Part shown: piece by piece, positions 32,250 through 43,632 of the stretch
Layout of the letters: the number at the start of each line of letters is the position of its first letter
Numbering within the stretch: the first letter of the stretch is position 1
From: Odobenus rosmarus divergens
Taxonomy: Eukaryota; Chordata; Mammalia; Carnivora; Odobenidae
Length of the DNA: 64,000 nt
NCBI RefSeq assembly: GCF_000321225.1
Contig: NW_004450459.1
Span: 2,992,184 to 3,056,183 of the forward strand
Reading direction: 5' to 3'
Program-made: the position numbers and the translations under genes
Notes under the pieces: model-generated
What the model was told of the DNA's origin: nothing
The model's input: the letters and a program-made list of their open reading frames with translations, nothing else
The model's database searches: none

Positions 32250-33885
32250 ACTGAAGATTTTTAGTACCTGCCTTTCAGTAAATCGTCATCATTCTCACTG
32301 ATTTCTGTGTCCATGTTTAAGTTATTCTCAACTGTATCAGACCCAGTATTTCACCCATAACAGATATTTATATGTTTTATAACACTCCTGTGTTCCCTTC
32401 ACTATTTTGAAATGAATTTCATAAATAATATTATCTACCAACAAATACAATTATTAAAAAGTCAGTATAATTAACCATAATATGAGAAAAATAGTATCTA
32501 ATATAATAATATGTACTTTGACATATGACTGCTCAAGAAGAGCAGTGTACTAGAAGTATACTAGAAGACATAAACACATGGTAATCTGCTTGCAATAAAT
32601 ATACAATTACAGACTGAAATGGCTATGTTATAATGGAAAATTAATACCATGCTGTCATAACAAAATTTTTGTGAAATGATAAATTACTTTGGTAAATTTC
32701 CAAATAAATTCATACAACCTTCATTTGATTTATATGGTGTTTGCATTTATTAAAAATGTAAAATGTACATTAAAACTGTGCAAAAAATACTTTATGTTAG
32801 AGTCTAAGCTTAGACCAAACTTTTTTGGGGGGTTCTTTTTGCCCCCATTTATGTGAATGTCCAACCAGGCATTTCAAAATTTACCAGGACACGTGGCAAT
32901 TCTTTGACAGTTGAAATCATCCGGAATATAGGAGTGCTTCTAGCATCCCTAGTTCCTGACCAGTAAATGCCAGTAGCACCCTCCCAATTTTTATGAGAGC
33001 AAAAATCACCTCCACAGGTTTTTAAAACACCTCTCAGGAGACGATGTTACCAAACTGAAAAATCACTGACCTTGACAACTCATAGCTCCCCTGGCCTGTT
33101 AGTTCTTGAACCCTCTTCTTCTCCTACCTCACAAGCCTCTCCTTTGTTGGATCGTCCTGCTCTCTTGTGAGAATTCACAGTCATGTGAATTAGTTGGCCC
33201 TATCAGGTTTGACCATGGTGACTTTAAGAGAAGGACATGCAGGTTAGAGTGCATACAGGGAACAGTAAAGGACTGGGAAGCACCTGGGGATTAGCATCAG
33301 CCAGAAAGCTGTTACCACCCTTAGGCCTGAATATGTAGGGGAGCGAGTACTATAATTGGAGCTTGGAGGAGGACCTTGGATCCGTGAAAAATAAAAGGGC
33401 TACTGCACGGAAGTGGCAACTGCCATTTTTGCCACTTGCAGTAGGGAGACTGAAAGATATATTCATTCCTTTGTTTCTTCCCACCTTATGATCTGCTGAT
33501 ATCTTTCATTTGCTGAGCCCTAGGAAGACAGGAGGAAGGCAGCCTGGGGTTGATCGTCGTCTGTTGAAGTCAGTCTCCTGGACATAGGACAGGGAAGAAA
33601 GAGTGGAGAATGGATGGACTGAGGTTTTATGTTGATCAGCTCATCCAACTTTGCCTGGTACTCTGTTTTCAGTACTCAGAATCCTGCAAAGGATTTCCTG
33701 CTGGGAAAACATTCAGTCCTAAGCAAACTGCCATTATTGATCTCCTTAGGGTGGTAGTGTGCAGAGAGAAAGTAACTCACGAACTCTGAATGTTGAAATG
33801 CCTTTAGGACTCAGCACTTAGGCATGGTCTCTTCTCTATCTGTACTCTCCTTAGGAATCTTGTCTTGTCCTATCTAAAATTTAAA
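32250..33885. other. Mostly unassigned; LTR-like block near 33270-33640
   Basis: 32250-33100 is AT-rich and featureless to inspection. 33270-33640 (GTGGCAACTGCCATTTTTGC, GGAGGAAGGCAGCCTGGGG, AGTCAGTCTCCTGGACATA) resembles the style of an old ERVL-type LTR but is not identified. Confidence 0.3.
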
Positions 33886-33889
33886 TTAA

Positions 33890-34584
33890 TATCTAAATAC
33901 TATATAAACATTTATGACCCTTACATTTATGTCTCCAGTCCTGACTTCCTTCTTCAAATGTGTGTTTTTTCAGGCACCTTCATTCTTGATTTTGCTTCCT
34001 AAACCTGCACCTTTCCCAGGCATCTCCCTCTCAATAAATAGACCCACCACTCATTTGCTCGAGATAAAAACTTAGGGGTCTTCTTAGATGCTGCTCTTTT
34101 CTTCCCATCCCATGTCCAATTTATGTGCAAGCCTTCTTCATATTACATTCCAACTCCAACTGCTCAACACCTCCGCTGGTGCTCCTGTTGTCTAAGTTAT
34201 TGTTTTCTTATGGGAAGAACTTCCTGGCTCATTGCCTTGCTGTCTCTTATCTGCCCACAGTCCGTTCTCCATACAAAAGCTAGAGGGATCCTTTTAGTAT
34301 ATAAATTAGATTGTATAATTCCTTGCTTAAAATCTTCAGTGGCTTCCTATCAAACTGAGAATGAAATAAACTTTGGTCATGTCTCTGCTCGTATGTCATC
34401 TCCTCAAAGATGTTTTCCCTGGCTACCTGATCTAAAATAACGATACCTCCTCTTTTTGTCACTCTCTATTTTGTATTTTAGTTTCCCCCGTCACTTATTG
34501 CTACCTGATGCTACAGTATATATTTGTGTATTAATCTGTCTCCCTCACAAGTGTGTAAACTCCAAGAGAAATTTTGTCCATCTT
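33890..34584 (+). mobile_element. L2 LINE 3' region, left part
   Basis: A long sense L2 segment: AACTTAGGGGTCTTCTTAGA, CAGTCCGTTCTCCATACAAA, TTAAAATCTTCAGTGGCTTC, TTCCCTGGCTACCTGATC and GTGTAAACTCCAAGAGAA. It is split by the CAN-SINE at 34585-34780 and continues at 34781. The 105-codon frame at 34123-34440 is L2-derived in a non-coding frame. Confidence 0.85.
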
Positions 34585-34794
34585 TTTTTTTTTTAAGATT
34601 TTATTTATTTCTTTGTCAGAGAGAGAGAGCACAAGCAGGGGAAGTGCCAGGCAGAGGGAGAGGGAGAAGCAGGCTCCCTGCCGAGCCAGGAGCCCGATGT
34701 GGGACTTGATCCCAGGACCCCGGGATCATGACCTGAGCCGAAGGCAGCCGCTTAACCGACTGAGCCACCCAGGCACCCAGATTTTGTCCATCTT
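34571..34794 (-). mobile_element. CAN-SINE inserted into L2
   Basis: The body at 34585-34780 has a reversed T-rich tail and ends TGAGCCACCCAGGCACCCAG. ATTTTGTCCATCTT is duplicated at 34571-34584 and 34781-34794. Removing the insert and one copy restores the L2 terminus. Confidence 0.95.
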
Positions 34795-34875
34795 GTTCTC
34801 CGACGTACTGGTAGCTCTTGAACTGTACTTTTGCCTTTCACATGGTACTCAATAAATATTTGTTGAATAATTGAG
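34781..34875 (+). mobile_element. L2 LINE 3' end, right part
   Basis: It continues the interrupted L2: ATTTTGTCCATCTTGTTCTC, then ACATGGTACTCAATAAATAT and TTGTTGAATAATTGAG, the canonical L2 terminus. Confidence 0.88.
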
Positions 34876-35750
34876 AAAGTGTTATTTTAAAAATTATAAT
34901 TATAATATGTGAAACAGATTGTATTTCATTCTTTCTGTAGGATGCTATAATATATGCACAGATGAATTTTTGGCTTCTCTCTATGAAGATAAATAACTTT
35001 GAAGCATGGTTTTACATTTTAACATCACTCTTGGGTTTATCATATCTTTCCTACCTTCATTTTACATTTTACATGATTTTCTCTTTAAAAAGATAAATTT
35101 ATCATGTTGTGTGCATTTTTGTAAACTGCCTTTAAGCTATGCCATAAATTAATTAATATCTGTTAAGAGTGTTTTGAATATTTGTGAGATAAGCTACCTA
35201 AACTTGATAATGGAATACACTGGCACACAGTCCTCTTTCCATTCAATTCACTCTTAATCCAGTTACATTAATATTCCTATAAAGTCATATATCAGTTATT
35301 TGCCATCCCCCCCAACGTGTACTTAAAACTGTTTTGGCTCCTTTTACTCTCAGAATAACTCCAGAAACCATTCTAGTGTTGATGATGTGTGTTACTCCAG
35401 GTTTCATGTGTGTAAATTTCCACATCAGATCTGATTGATCTATGTAGGTTTTTGTCCAAGCAGGGACAAGTCAGTGTCAGCTGAGCACTAGTGGGCAACC
35501 ATTTATTTTCTTAATTCTGAAGGCAGGGTCAGGTAGCAGGTGGCAGGGAACCTTGAAAGTGGGCTTACCAGTATATTAAAAACCTAAGACGGAGGGGCAA
35601 AGTTAAACTGAAATTGAGAGAACAGATAGGAGTTAGAGACATCACGAGTGTTAGGTTTCAGGATGGCTAAGATGAATGCGAGTAAGACCCTTTTTTGAGA
35701 ACCCGAGAGGTTATCCATCTTAAAAATGTAGATGAGTCTCTGATAGTAAG
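34876..35750. other. Unassigned AT-rich sequence
   Basis: No gene or named repeat is recognised. Confidence 0.4.
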
Positions 35751-35754
35751 AAAA

Positions 35755-35965
35755 AGAAAATTAACTTATATTTGTATGAAACTTTAAAGTGTTTGTATTT
35801 CTTCCACATATGTGAACTTATCTAATTTTTTATAGCATAGTTATGAGGAAGGTAGGTAGATATTATTAATTTTTATTTTATAATCTGAAAGCAGATATTT
35901 GAAAATGGTAAGCAACCTGTCCCAGGTCTCTTAATTAGAGAGGGGTAGATCCTAGGCTCCTTTCC
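35755..35965 (-). mobile_element. MIR SINE
   Basis: Antisense MIR: AACTTATATTTGTATGAAAC, ATAGTTATGAGGAAGGTAGG, TTTTATAATCTGAAAGCAGA and AACCTGTCCCAGGTCTCTTA. Confidence 0.75.
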
Positions 35966-36295
35966 TCTTCCACAAAATCTCTGTTTGCCTCTCAAAATGC
36001 TGTTTCAGCCCAGCAGACCTGATCATGTCCTAACATTTTAGCCTCCACATTGTTTATGCTGGAATGTTAAACCTAACTTCTCCATTACATGGAGGCTTCA
36101 CTGATTACTAAATTCGAAGTGATCTTCCTGTTACGTGAAATACTATAGCTTTTGTTAGCTGTGTGACTTACTAGGTATTAATGTAGTTCCTAAAATATAA
36201 CCAAGAACACTTCAGCTTCTGAAATTCTCTTCTAGCCAATTAAAAAAGTCAATTTTCATTTACTCTTTCCTTTTTAACTTACTGTGCTTAAAAGT
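35966..36295. other. Unassigned sequence
   Basis: Nothing is recognised with confidence. A decayed L2-like phrase may lie at 36000-36080. Confidence 0.35.
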
Positions 36296-36299
36296 CTGT

Positions 36300-36425
36300 C
36301 TCCTTAGTTACCGAGCTTCTTCAAGAATGGATTCTTATATATCTTTAAATTCCCTTAGGGACTCTGCAGTGGAATGCATATAGGAAGTGCTCAATAAATA
36401 CCTGGTAAACAAATAAATATGTAAA
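36300..36425 (+). mobile_element. L2 LINE 3' end
   Basis: Sense L2 terminus with TACCGAGCTTCTTCAAGAAT, CTTAGGGACTCTGCAGTGGA and AGGAAGTGCTCAATAAATAC. Confidence 0.65.
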
Positions 36426-36429
36426 TGTT

Positions 36430-37326
36430 GAAAGTCAATTATGAACTAGTTTTTATATTTCTTACTCCGACTTAAATTGTGTTTGTCTAAACAGTGCAAA
36501 TGGTTTTGCCAGTTGATGTTCTCCACATGACAAAAACACTTTACATTAGTTACAGGCTTAGCATATTGCTATCTACTTGAGCTAGTTTGTGTACAGAAAT
36601 CAGGGAACCAATTTTGTTCACATTTTTAAAGTATAGTGATGTTCTTCTCCATAGTCAGATTTCGTTATTGGTACGGAAGACCTCATTTGACCCAGACATG
36701 CTATTATTTGTTCTGGATCCACATGTAAAATTCTCAGATCCTTAATAATGTACTAATGTTTGATTTTAAAGTACACAGTAGTCAGTTGGTTAGGTGTTTT
36801 TATGAGCTTCCCTGCCCCTTGAGGATTTCTGTAAACCTGGTTGAAGCCCCAAATGCATTGCCAGGATGCTTTCTGTAATTTCTCCCCTTGTCACTTATGT
36901 ATGAAGCCTTAAGCTTCCTCTGCCTTTTTTTTTTTTTTTTTTTAATCTACTATCAGCCTGCATTTGTGGATTTGGTAGGTTTTAATGCAGATGCGGAGGC
37001 TTTCTACAGAAATCCAGTCACAGTGCACAGCCTTTCTTCTTAGTTTACCTCCACTTTCTCCTTTATTTTCATTTCTCCTTTTCCTTTCTTTTCCTTTCTT
37101 TTTTTTCTCTCTCTCTTTTTTAAAGCAAACAGTCCATCAGCTTGTCTCAGGCAGAACAGTTTTACCCATACTGAGGTCCTATTCTATTTCACCTTCTATT
37201 CCAAACAAGGTTATTGTTGCATTTTCTTAACACAAAGAGTTACTCTCTAAGAATTCTTATACCAGCTAAAACATTTTTTCTTCTTGTTATACATGGATTT
37301 CCAGGTTGGCCATATTCATTATGTCT
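36430..37326. other. Unassigned; poly-T and pyrimidine tract
   Basis: A run of about 19 Ts lies at 36925-36943, and a C/T-rich tract at 37045-37125 gives a low-complexity 81-codon frame (36985-37230). No gene is supported. Confidence 0.45.
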
Positions 37327-37523
37327 AAAAAGCAAAGCTTGGGGCGCCTGGGTGGCTCAGTTGGTTGAGTGACTGCCTTCGGCTCAGGTCATGATCCTGG
37401 AGTCCTGGGATCGAGTCCCACATCGGGCTCCCCGCTCAGCGGGGAGTCTGCTTCTCCCTCTGACCCTCTTCCCTCTCGTGCTCTCTCTCTCTCATTCTCT
37501 CTCTCTCAAGTAAATAAATAAAA

Positions 37524-37558
<35 letters not shown>

Positions 37559-37563
37559 AGCTT
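37327..37563 (+). mobile_element. CAN-SINE with long poly-A tail
   Basis: The body at 37341-37549 starts GGGGCGCCTGGGTGGCTCAG and has a TCTC-rich 3' part. It ends in AAATAAATAAAATC followed by a nearly pure run of about 27 As. AAAAAGCAAAGCTT is duplicated at 37327-37340 and 37550-37563. The long pure tail and perfect duplication make it one of the youngest insertions here. Confidence 0.97.
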
Positions 37564-37799
37564 GGCAATACATGGGATTTGAGGGAACCCAGAAGCTGAA
37601 AAGCATTGCAAAAAGGCAAACCCCATAAAATACAGCATAAGGGCCATAGAATACCCAGAATATTTGTAAATTTAAGATCTATTTATCTCTACATTATTGG
37701 AGTCCCCTAAATTTCTACAGAGCATTGCATTTGCTACAAAACTATCTTCTACTAAATATCTTAAAACTTACAGAAGGATGTTAAATACATCTGTAAAGT

Positions 37800-37915
37800 T
37801 CTTTAAGCCCAGTCTCTTCATATAATGACAGGAACATTGAGGCACAGTGAAGTGACTTCTCCACAACCACACGGTTTATTTGAGTTGGAACTTAGACTGG
37901 ATTTGCAGCCTGTTG
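37800..37915 (-). mobile_element. MIR SINE fragment
   Basis: Antisense MIR core: TAATGACAGGAACATTGAGG, CACAGTGAAGTGACTTCTCC and ATTTGAGTTGGAACTTAGAC. Confidence 0.65.
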
Positions 37916-38148
37916 TCTACCTGTTGGAGATTGGTAACTGAGCTTTTGGACTTAATCACCCACGAGGCTGTGAGCTGAACAAGGAAAAATATGTTAAGTC
38001 CTCCCTGATAAAATTCTGCTCAAATAGTTCCTATAGTAGCTGGGGATTTTTTATTGTGTTGCTAACAAATGCCAAGGGGTTCCCTTTCGGGAATTTCTGC
38101 TGAAAGAACTACATTTCTGGGTTTGCCATTTGATGGTCTCTGAATAAC

Positions 38149-38165
38149 CAAAAAAAAAAAAAAAA
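38149..38165. repeat. Poly-A run
   Basis: About 17 As without a recognisable SINE or L1 body to the left. Confidence 0.7.
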
Positions 38166-38424
38166 GCCCCAAAGTGATAGGCCAGGGAATCAGCCATGTG
38201 CTAGGAGGAAGATCAGTTATTATAAGGTGGCCTATGTGGAAAGAGAAAGAGACTGTAAGTGTGAGAAAATATTAGCATAAATATCTCGCCAAAACAACCT
38301 GCGATCTCACTTTCCCTTTTCTGTTGCATAAACACTGTTAATATTGCTTTAAAATTATAACTACATTGCAGTACAGCAGTGGTCCTCTTTCTGGGCTCTA
38401 TCAATTGTTTTATAAGAGGACCCC

Positions 38425-38715
38425 ACTGAAACTGCCTGAGGCTGTGCTTCCCAAACTTTCTGGATTGTATTTTTTAAAATGGGTGATTCTTATGATTTGT
38501 CACTTCTTGGAACCACTGATCTAAAGCTCTGTCTCTCACCTTACCTTTTGCGTCAGATTCATACCGGGGAGGGGAAAGCACTTGTTAAAAATGAGTCTCC
38601 CTGGAGACTCTAGTTCAGAAAACCTGAGGTGGGTTTGGGAATATCCCTTTTTATAGGTCCCCCCAGTGATCCTCTAAGAGGTGGTTTGAAATCCACACTT
38701 TCAGAAATGCTAGTC
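38425..38715. mobile_element. MER5/MER20-like hAT fragments
   Basis: Phrases such as GTGCTTCCCAAACTTTCTGG, GTTAAAAATGAGTCTCCCTG, AAACCTGAGGTGGGTTTGGG and CCCCAGTGATCCTCTAAGAG follow hAT MITE text in decayed form. There may be two adjacent pieces. Confidence 0.5.
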
Positions 38716-39456
38716 CTCAGGCTGTACCAAAGTAAATGCTTAATATGTTTGCTTTGGATTTAAATGTATGTTTATAAATGAAACTTCCCCCTAGGGACTC
38801 ACAATAAATCATTTCCCTTGATCTGTCTTATTCCCTCAACTACTTTGAAAGCATTAACCTTAAATAGTAATTTTATTTTTTCCTTGATAACAATGTATAT
38901 TTCCCTTTATTTTGTTGCTTAAATTACAATAGTAATGCACACTTCTTGTAACAATACTTACAAAGATGTATAGAGGAAATATTTATTATCATAAACCAGT
39001 GGCACACTCTATTTATTCTATGCACACCCATGTCACCCATTCTCAAGCTCTGGAGGCAAAATTAAAAACCTGGTATTATCATTCTGTCCTTTCTCTTTGC
39101 TCATTGAAACATATGCAAAAATAAATCACCATCCACACAAGAACTTGCTTTTTTTACATAAAATTATCTTGTTTTACATTCTCATATATCAGTAGACAGA
39201 GTTAATTTTGTTTTTACAAATCTCTTTATTAATCCATACATCCTTAAAATCACACATACTTATGTGTGTAGTTGTACATAAAAGAGATAGTCTCTTATGT
39301 GTCAATTTTTTAAATTAATAGCTTATTTTCTTTTTGAGTGGTCTCTCCTTTCCTTTTTTTCTCTTTCATCTTTCAACCCTACTGAATGCCTAACAACCTT
39401 GTCTTTATCTTTTTATCTTTTCCTTTATGTTCATAGAACCATATATAAGGATTTTA

Positions 39457-39500
39457 TCCATCCATCCATCCATCCATCCATCCATCCATCCATCCATCCA
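39457..39500. repeat. (TCCA)11 microsatellite
   Basis: Eleven perfect TCCA units. In one frame it encodes an Ile-His-Pro-Ser repeat, which explains the apparent ORF across it. Confidence 0.95.
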
Positions 39501-40744
39501 ATCATATTAAATGCTTTTCTGCACCTTTTCTCCTTACTCAGTAGTACTCTATGGAAATGTTACCACATCAACTGGAATAAAATCAACTCAGTTCCTCCTA
39601 ATTGTTGTGTAATATTTCATGATAAAATGGTGAATATTATTCTGCTCTTCTTTTTATAGATGATTATTAATTTTATTTACATTTTCTGGCCATTATGAAC
39701 AGAAGTACAAGGAATGAATCTAAATGGGCAATTTTATGTTATGGAATATATTCCCAGTAGCATGACTGCTAAGATACTGTCTTATTGCTTTCCAGAAGAT
39801 TAAGTGATTTACATTTCTGCCAGCAGTATATGATCATAACTTTCCCCAGCCTCCTAAACAGCAATATGTGTCATTCTTTTTAATTTTTGGCAGTCTAATG
39901 AATATAGTGGTATTTCATTGTTACATTAATTTGTATTTTCTAAACTTAGAGTAAGTTTAAGCTTTTTTTCTCTTGCCATTTAGATTTGCTCATAAGTGAA
40001 CTACTTATACTTATATCCTTTCCTCATTTTTCTCTATTGAGTTGTTTTTATTGTCAGTTTTAAAGTGCTCTTCTATGATATGTTATTTCATTGCATATTA
40101 TATACATTAAAACATTTTTGGTATCTTTTCCTATATAAGTCATTTAAATTTTTTATTATAAATATGTCTCCTTTCTTGTTTGTAGTTTCAGGATTTTTCT
40201 GTCTTGGTTAAGAAGACTCCCTACTCCTAATTTTTTTTCATGATTATAATGTTTTTAATATTTAGATCTTCTACCCCCACCCCATAATTTATTGTTGTTT
40301 ATGGTGTGAGATAGGGGTTCAACATAATTTTCTCTGAGTTAGATAAATGGTTCATGTTCAGCAGTTAATAAATAAACCTTTTATTTTTTAACATCATTAT
40401 CATACAGTACATGATCTATATACTGGAATCCATTTTAGTATCTTCTATTGTACTCCCCTCTGTCTGTTCTTATGCTGATATTGTATTAATTTGATTACAG
40501 TAGCTTTATAGTATATTTTCATATAGTATAACAAGTCTCCTAAGTTATCTTTCATTCCTAATTTATTGGCTATTCTTGAACATTGCTTCTTTTGTATGAA
40601 GTTCAACATCATTTTATCCAATTCTAGAACCATTCTTTTGGGATTTTAATTGGAATTGCATTAATTTACATGACAATTTTGAGAGTTAATATGTTTTGAT
40701 TTTAAGTCATTGTCTAAAAATATTTTATGTTTTTCCATTTTTTC

Positions 40745-41560
40745 ACACCTTGTTTTAAGTTATTTTAAGTTATGTTTGTTAAGGCATAATTCATATTCAG
40801 TAAAATTAATCTGTTTGAGGTGTACTGTTTGATGAATTCTGGAAGGTATACAGTCACATGTCTACCACTGTAATCAAGACAGGACATTTCCATCACCTCC
40901 AAAAAGTTTCCTCATGTCCCTTTTTAGTTAATTGTCTTCTCAGTCCCTCAATCTCTGTCAACAATTGATCAAATCTCTTTGAATTAGTTTTGCCTTTTCC
41001 AGAATATCATATATATGAGAAACTATAAAATATCATCTTTTGTGTCAGCTTTCATTTAGCATAAAACATTTGAAATATATATGTTGTTGCATGTATTAGG
41101 AGTTGGTTTATACTTTAATCATGAAGTGAATATTTCATTGAATAGTCAGTTTGTTTTTCCATTTACCAGGTGATAGACATTTTGTGGTGATGATGACTAA
41201 AGCTGCCATTTAAATTTGCATACAGATTTTAGTATGGAAATATTTTTTCATTTTCCTTTGTAAATAACTATAAGTGGAATTGCTGGGCTGTATGGTGAGT
41301 TATGTTTAGCTCTGTAAGACACTAGCAAACTTTCCAGAGTGGTTGTACTGTTTTGTGTCCCAACCAGTGGTATATCCGTTCCAGTTGTTCTACATCCTGG
41401 TCAGGACATATTGCATTTTTGTTTTTGTTTCATTATGTTTGTTTGTTTTGTTGCTTTTAATCATTCTTAAAGGGGTGTAGTGTCAATGAAATATTATAAG
41501 GTTCTTCATGTGTCTTTGTGGGGCCTGAGAGCTTAAGATTTTTCCTACCTATTTCATTAC
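40745..41560 (-). mobile_element. Second L1 3' fragment inside the older L1
   Basis: Antisense 3' UTR-type text restarts here: GGCATAATTCATATTCAGTA, GTACTGTTTGATGAATTCTG and GTCTACCACTGTAATCAAG. It is followed by ORF2 C-terminal-side text (GGAATTGCTGGGCTGTATGG, GTTCTACATCCTGGTCAGGA). Its content duplicates positions already passed at 39700-39900, so it is a separate insertion or a rearranged copy. Boundaries are approximate. Confidence 0.55.
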
Positions 41561-42249
41561 TATTATTAGCTTTACTCTTTTCTCCTTTATGTTTTTTGAT
41601 ATAGTTGCATACTCTAATGTAAAGCTGTTGAGCTTTGTATATCTCTCTTATCCATCCACATTACAAATCTCTTCTATAAAGTTTCATAATTTTTAAATTA
41701 GAATATCTTTGGTGTCTCCAGCATATAAGTGCATTATCAGCAAATGGCAGTTTTATCTCTTCTAAAATATTTATATAAGTTATTTCTTTTTAAAATTGAA
41801 TTTGCCAGAACCTCCAAAGTAACACTGAAAAATAATGACAGCAGTGAACATCTCTGCTGAGTTCCAAACTATAAATAAAATCATTTTAGTGTTTTATCTT
41901 TTAATGTGATATTTGCTATTGAACTTTGATGAGTAGATTTATTTATATTTAAATAGACTGTTTCTATTCCTACTTAGAGTTTTTTTTATAAGAAGTGTCT
42001 GCTGAATATTGCCAAATGCCTTCTCAGCATCTATTAATATAATATGATTTTTCTGTTTTACATTTTCTGCTGTAATGAATTATGGTGATATATTTTCTTA
42101 TATTGAAGGAACCTTTCATTTGCTACTTCTTTTGATACACTGTTGGTTATTATTTGCCAATATTATCTTTAGAATTTCCTGCATCCATATTTAGAAGTTC
42201 TATTTTTTTATTCTATTTAATTTTTATCTTCTTTTTCCTTATTAGTATT

Positions 42250-43015
42250 GATTTGATCAAGTTATTATTCCCTTTTCAACCTTGTAAATTTAGGAATTTT
42301 TCTATGATTTCCAGTTTCATTAATAGTTATCTTCTCTTTTTTATCCCTTATAATCAAACACATATATATGACTATCCATAAGTTACCAATTATTTATCTC
42401 CCAAATACTATATACTCCTGCTTCCAATTCTCCTTTCTCCATAAGGTATAAACCTTACTATACTTTTCATTTCTCACTTTTCCTAATGTCCACTTCAAGT
42501 TCCCAGATAAAATCTTTTCTTAAAACTTTTGCTTCTGGCCTAGCCCCACCAAGCCCCAAATCCTAGTTTAGAAATTTTAGTACCAGGTGAATGTTAGGAT
42601 TTCCACTATCTCTTCTATTTTTAAGAAACTTTATCACATATACTACACATACCCATAGAATCTAACATTGTGTATTTGGATTTAACAACACACATTTTAA
42701 GATTTACTGCCCATCACAATTTTCTCTCCTCCTTATCTTTTCCTATTATATTAATTAAGAGGATTTTTATGGCAAGTAACGTAAATGAATTTAAGCTGGC
42801 CAAAAATATAGGTTCAATATTATTAAAATTATTTCATCTTAACAGGATGTTCAGAGAAGTTGGGTTGATTTTATGTTTGGTTGATTTAGTGGCTTAGCAA
42901 TGTCTTTCATGTACTCAGTTTCTTTCCATCATCTTGCCTGGCAGTGTTCATTGTTGGATACCCCTTGAAGCCAAGCAAGAACCTGGTGAAGATCCTTGGC
43001 TTTCTGGATTACTTT
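42250..43015. other. Unassigned; old repeat-like block at 42745-43015
   Basis: 42250-42740 is AT-rich with no assignment. 42745-43015 begins ATTTTTATGGCAAGTAACGT, AAATGAATTTAAGCTGGCC, a typical opening of an old interspersed repeat. I cannot name it. Confidence 0.35.
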
Positions 43016-43406
43016 AGCTCTATAGATTAAAGAGAACACATTCCATTGTCTACATCTTCCCTCATTGTTTAGGGATGAAAGAATCCAGATATACTCTTGC
43101 AGCCAGTGTCAGCTTTCTCCCCTGGGTCCAAGACTTCAGCTGCATTCCCATCACCAGCTTGGGCTCTCCAACCTTGAAAGTTCTTCAGTGTCTCTCTCAG
43201 TTGGAACATTACCTGCTGGTAGCCACTAGCATTTGCTTGGTTTAGGAGTTATATTGATTTGGGGTTAGGGCTGTAAATGGAAGGAGGGTGGAAAGTGATC
43301 AAGCTATTAACTCACCAGGACCTTCTACTCCTTTCTATTCATTGCATTTTGAAGAAAGTTTGGAGAACACACAGCGACCCTTGTATTATGAACCAAATAA
43401 TATTTT
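43016..43406. other. Unassigned sequence
   Basis: No gene is recognised. The frame at 43288-43572 runs into the antisense CAN-SINE, which supplies most of its residues. Confidence 0.4.
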
Positions 43407-43632
43407 GCACTGTCTTTATTTTTATTTTTTAAAGATTTTTATTTATTCGACAGATAGAGAGAGAGCACAAATAGGCAGAGTGGCAGGCAGAGGTAGAGGG
43501 AGAAGCAGGCTCTCTGCCGAGCAGGGAGCCAGATGTGGGGCTCGATCCCAGGACCGCAGGATCACGACCTGAGCCGAAGGCAGCTGCTTAACTGACTGAG
43601 CCACCCAGGCGCCCCTCGCACTGTCTTTAATT
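43407..43632 (-). mobile_element. CAN-SINE
   Basis: The body is about 43421-43617, with reversed tail and terminal CTGAGCCACCCAGGCGCCCC. GCACTGTCTTTATT (43407-43420) and GCACTGTCTTTAATT (43618-43632) form the target duplication. Confidence 0.94.

Larger units (their letters stand above)
38900..42245 (-). mobile_element. Old L1 (L1M), 3' part to ORF2, interrupted
   Basis: The plus strand reads as antisense L1M. 3' UTR-like text covers about 38900-39900, with blocks such as GAGTAAGTTTAAGCTTTTTT. ORF2 text continues to about 40740 (GGGATTTTAATTGGAATTGC) and resumes at about 41640-42245 (AAATGCCTTCTCAGCATCTA, CTGTAATGAATTATGGTGAT). Between them lies another L1 piece (40745-41560). Coding frames are destroyed. 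The 120-codon frame at 39297-39659 is mostly repeat and (TCCA)n. Confidence 0.75.

Noticed and set aside
36925..36943. Poly-T run considered as a Pol III terminator or SINE tail
   Set aside because: No SINE body follows on the right and no RNA gene precedes it.
39457..39500. Regular repeats considered as a CRISPR-like array
   Set aside because: Uniform 4-bp units without spacers, in a mammalian genome; it is a simple microsatellite.
39297..39659. 120-codon frame with an Ile-His-Pro-Ser repeat
   Set aside because: The repeat is the (TCCA)11 microsatellite inside an antisense L1.
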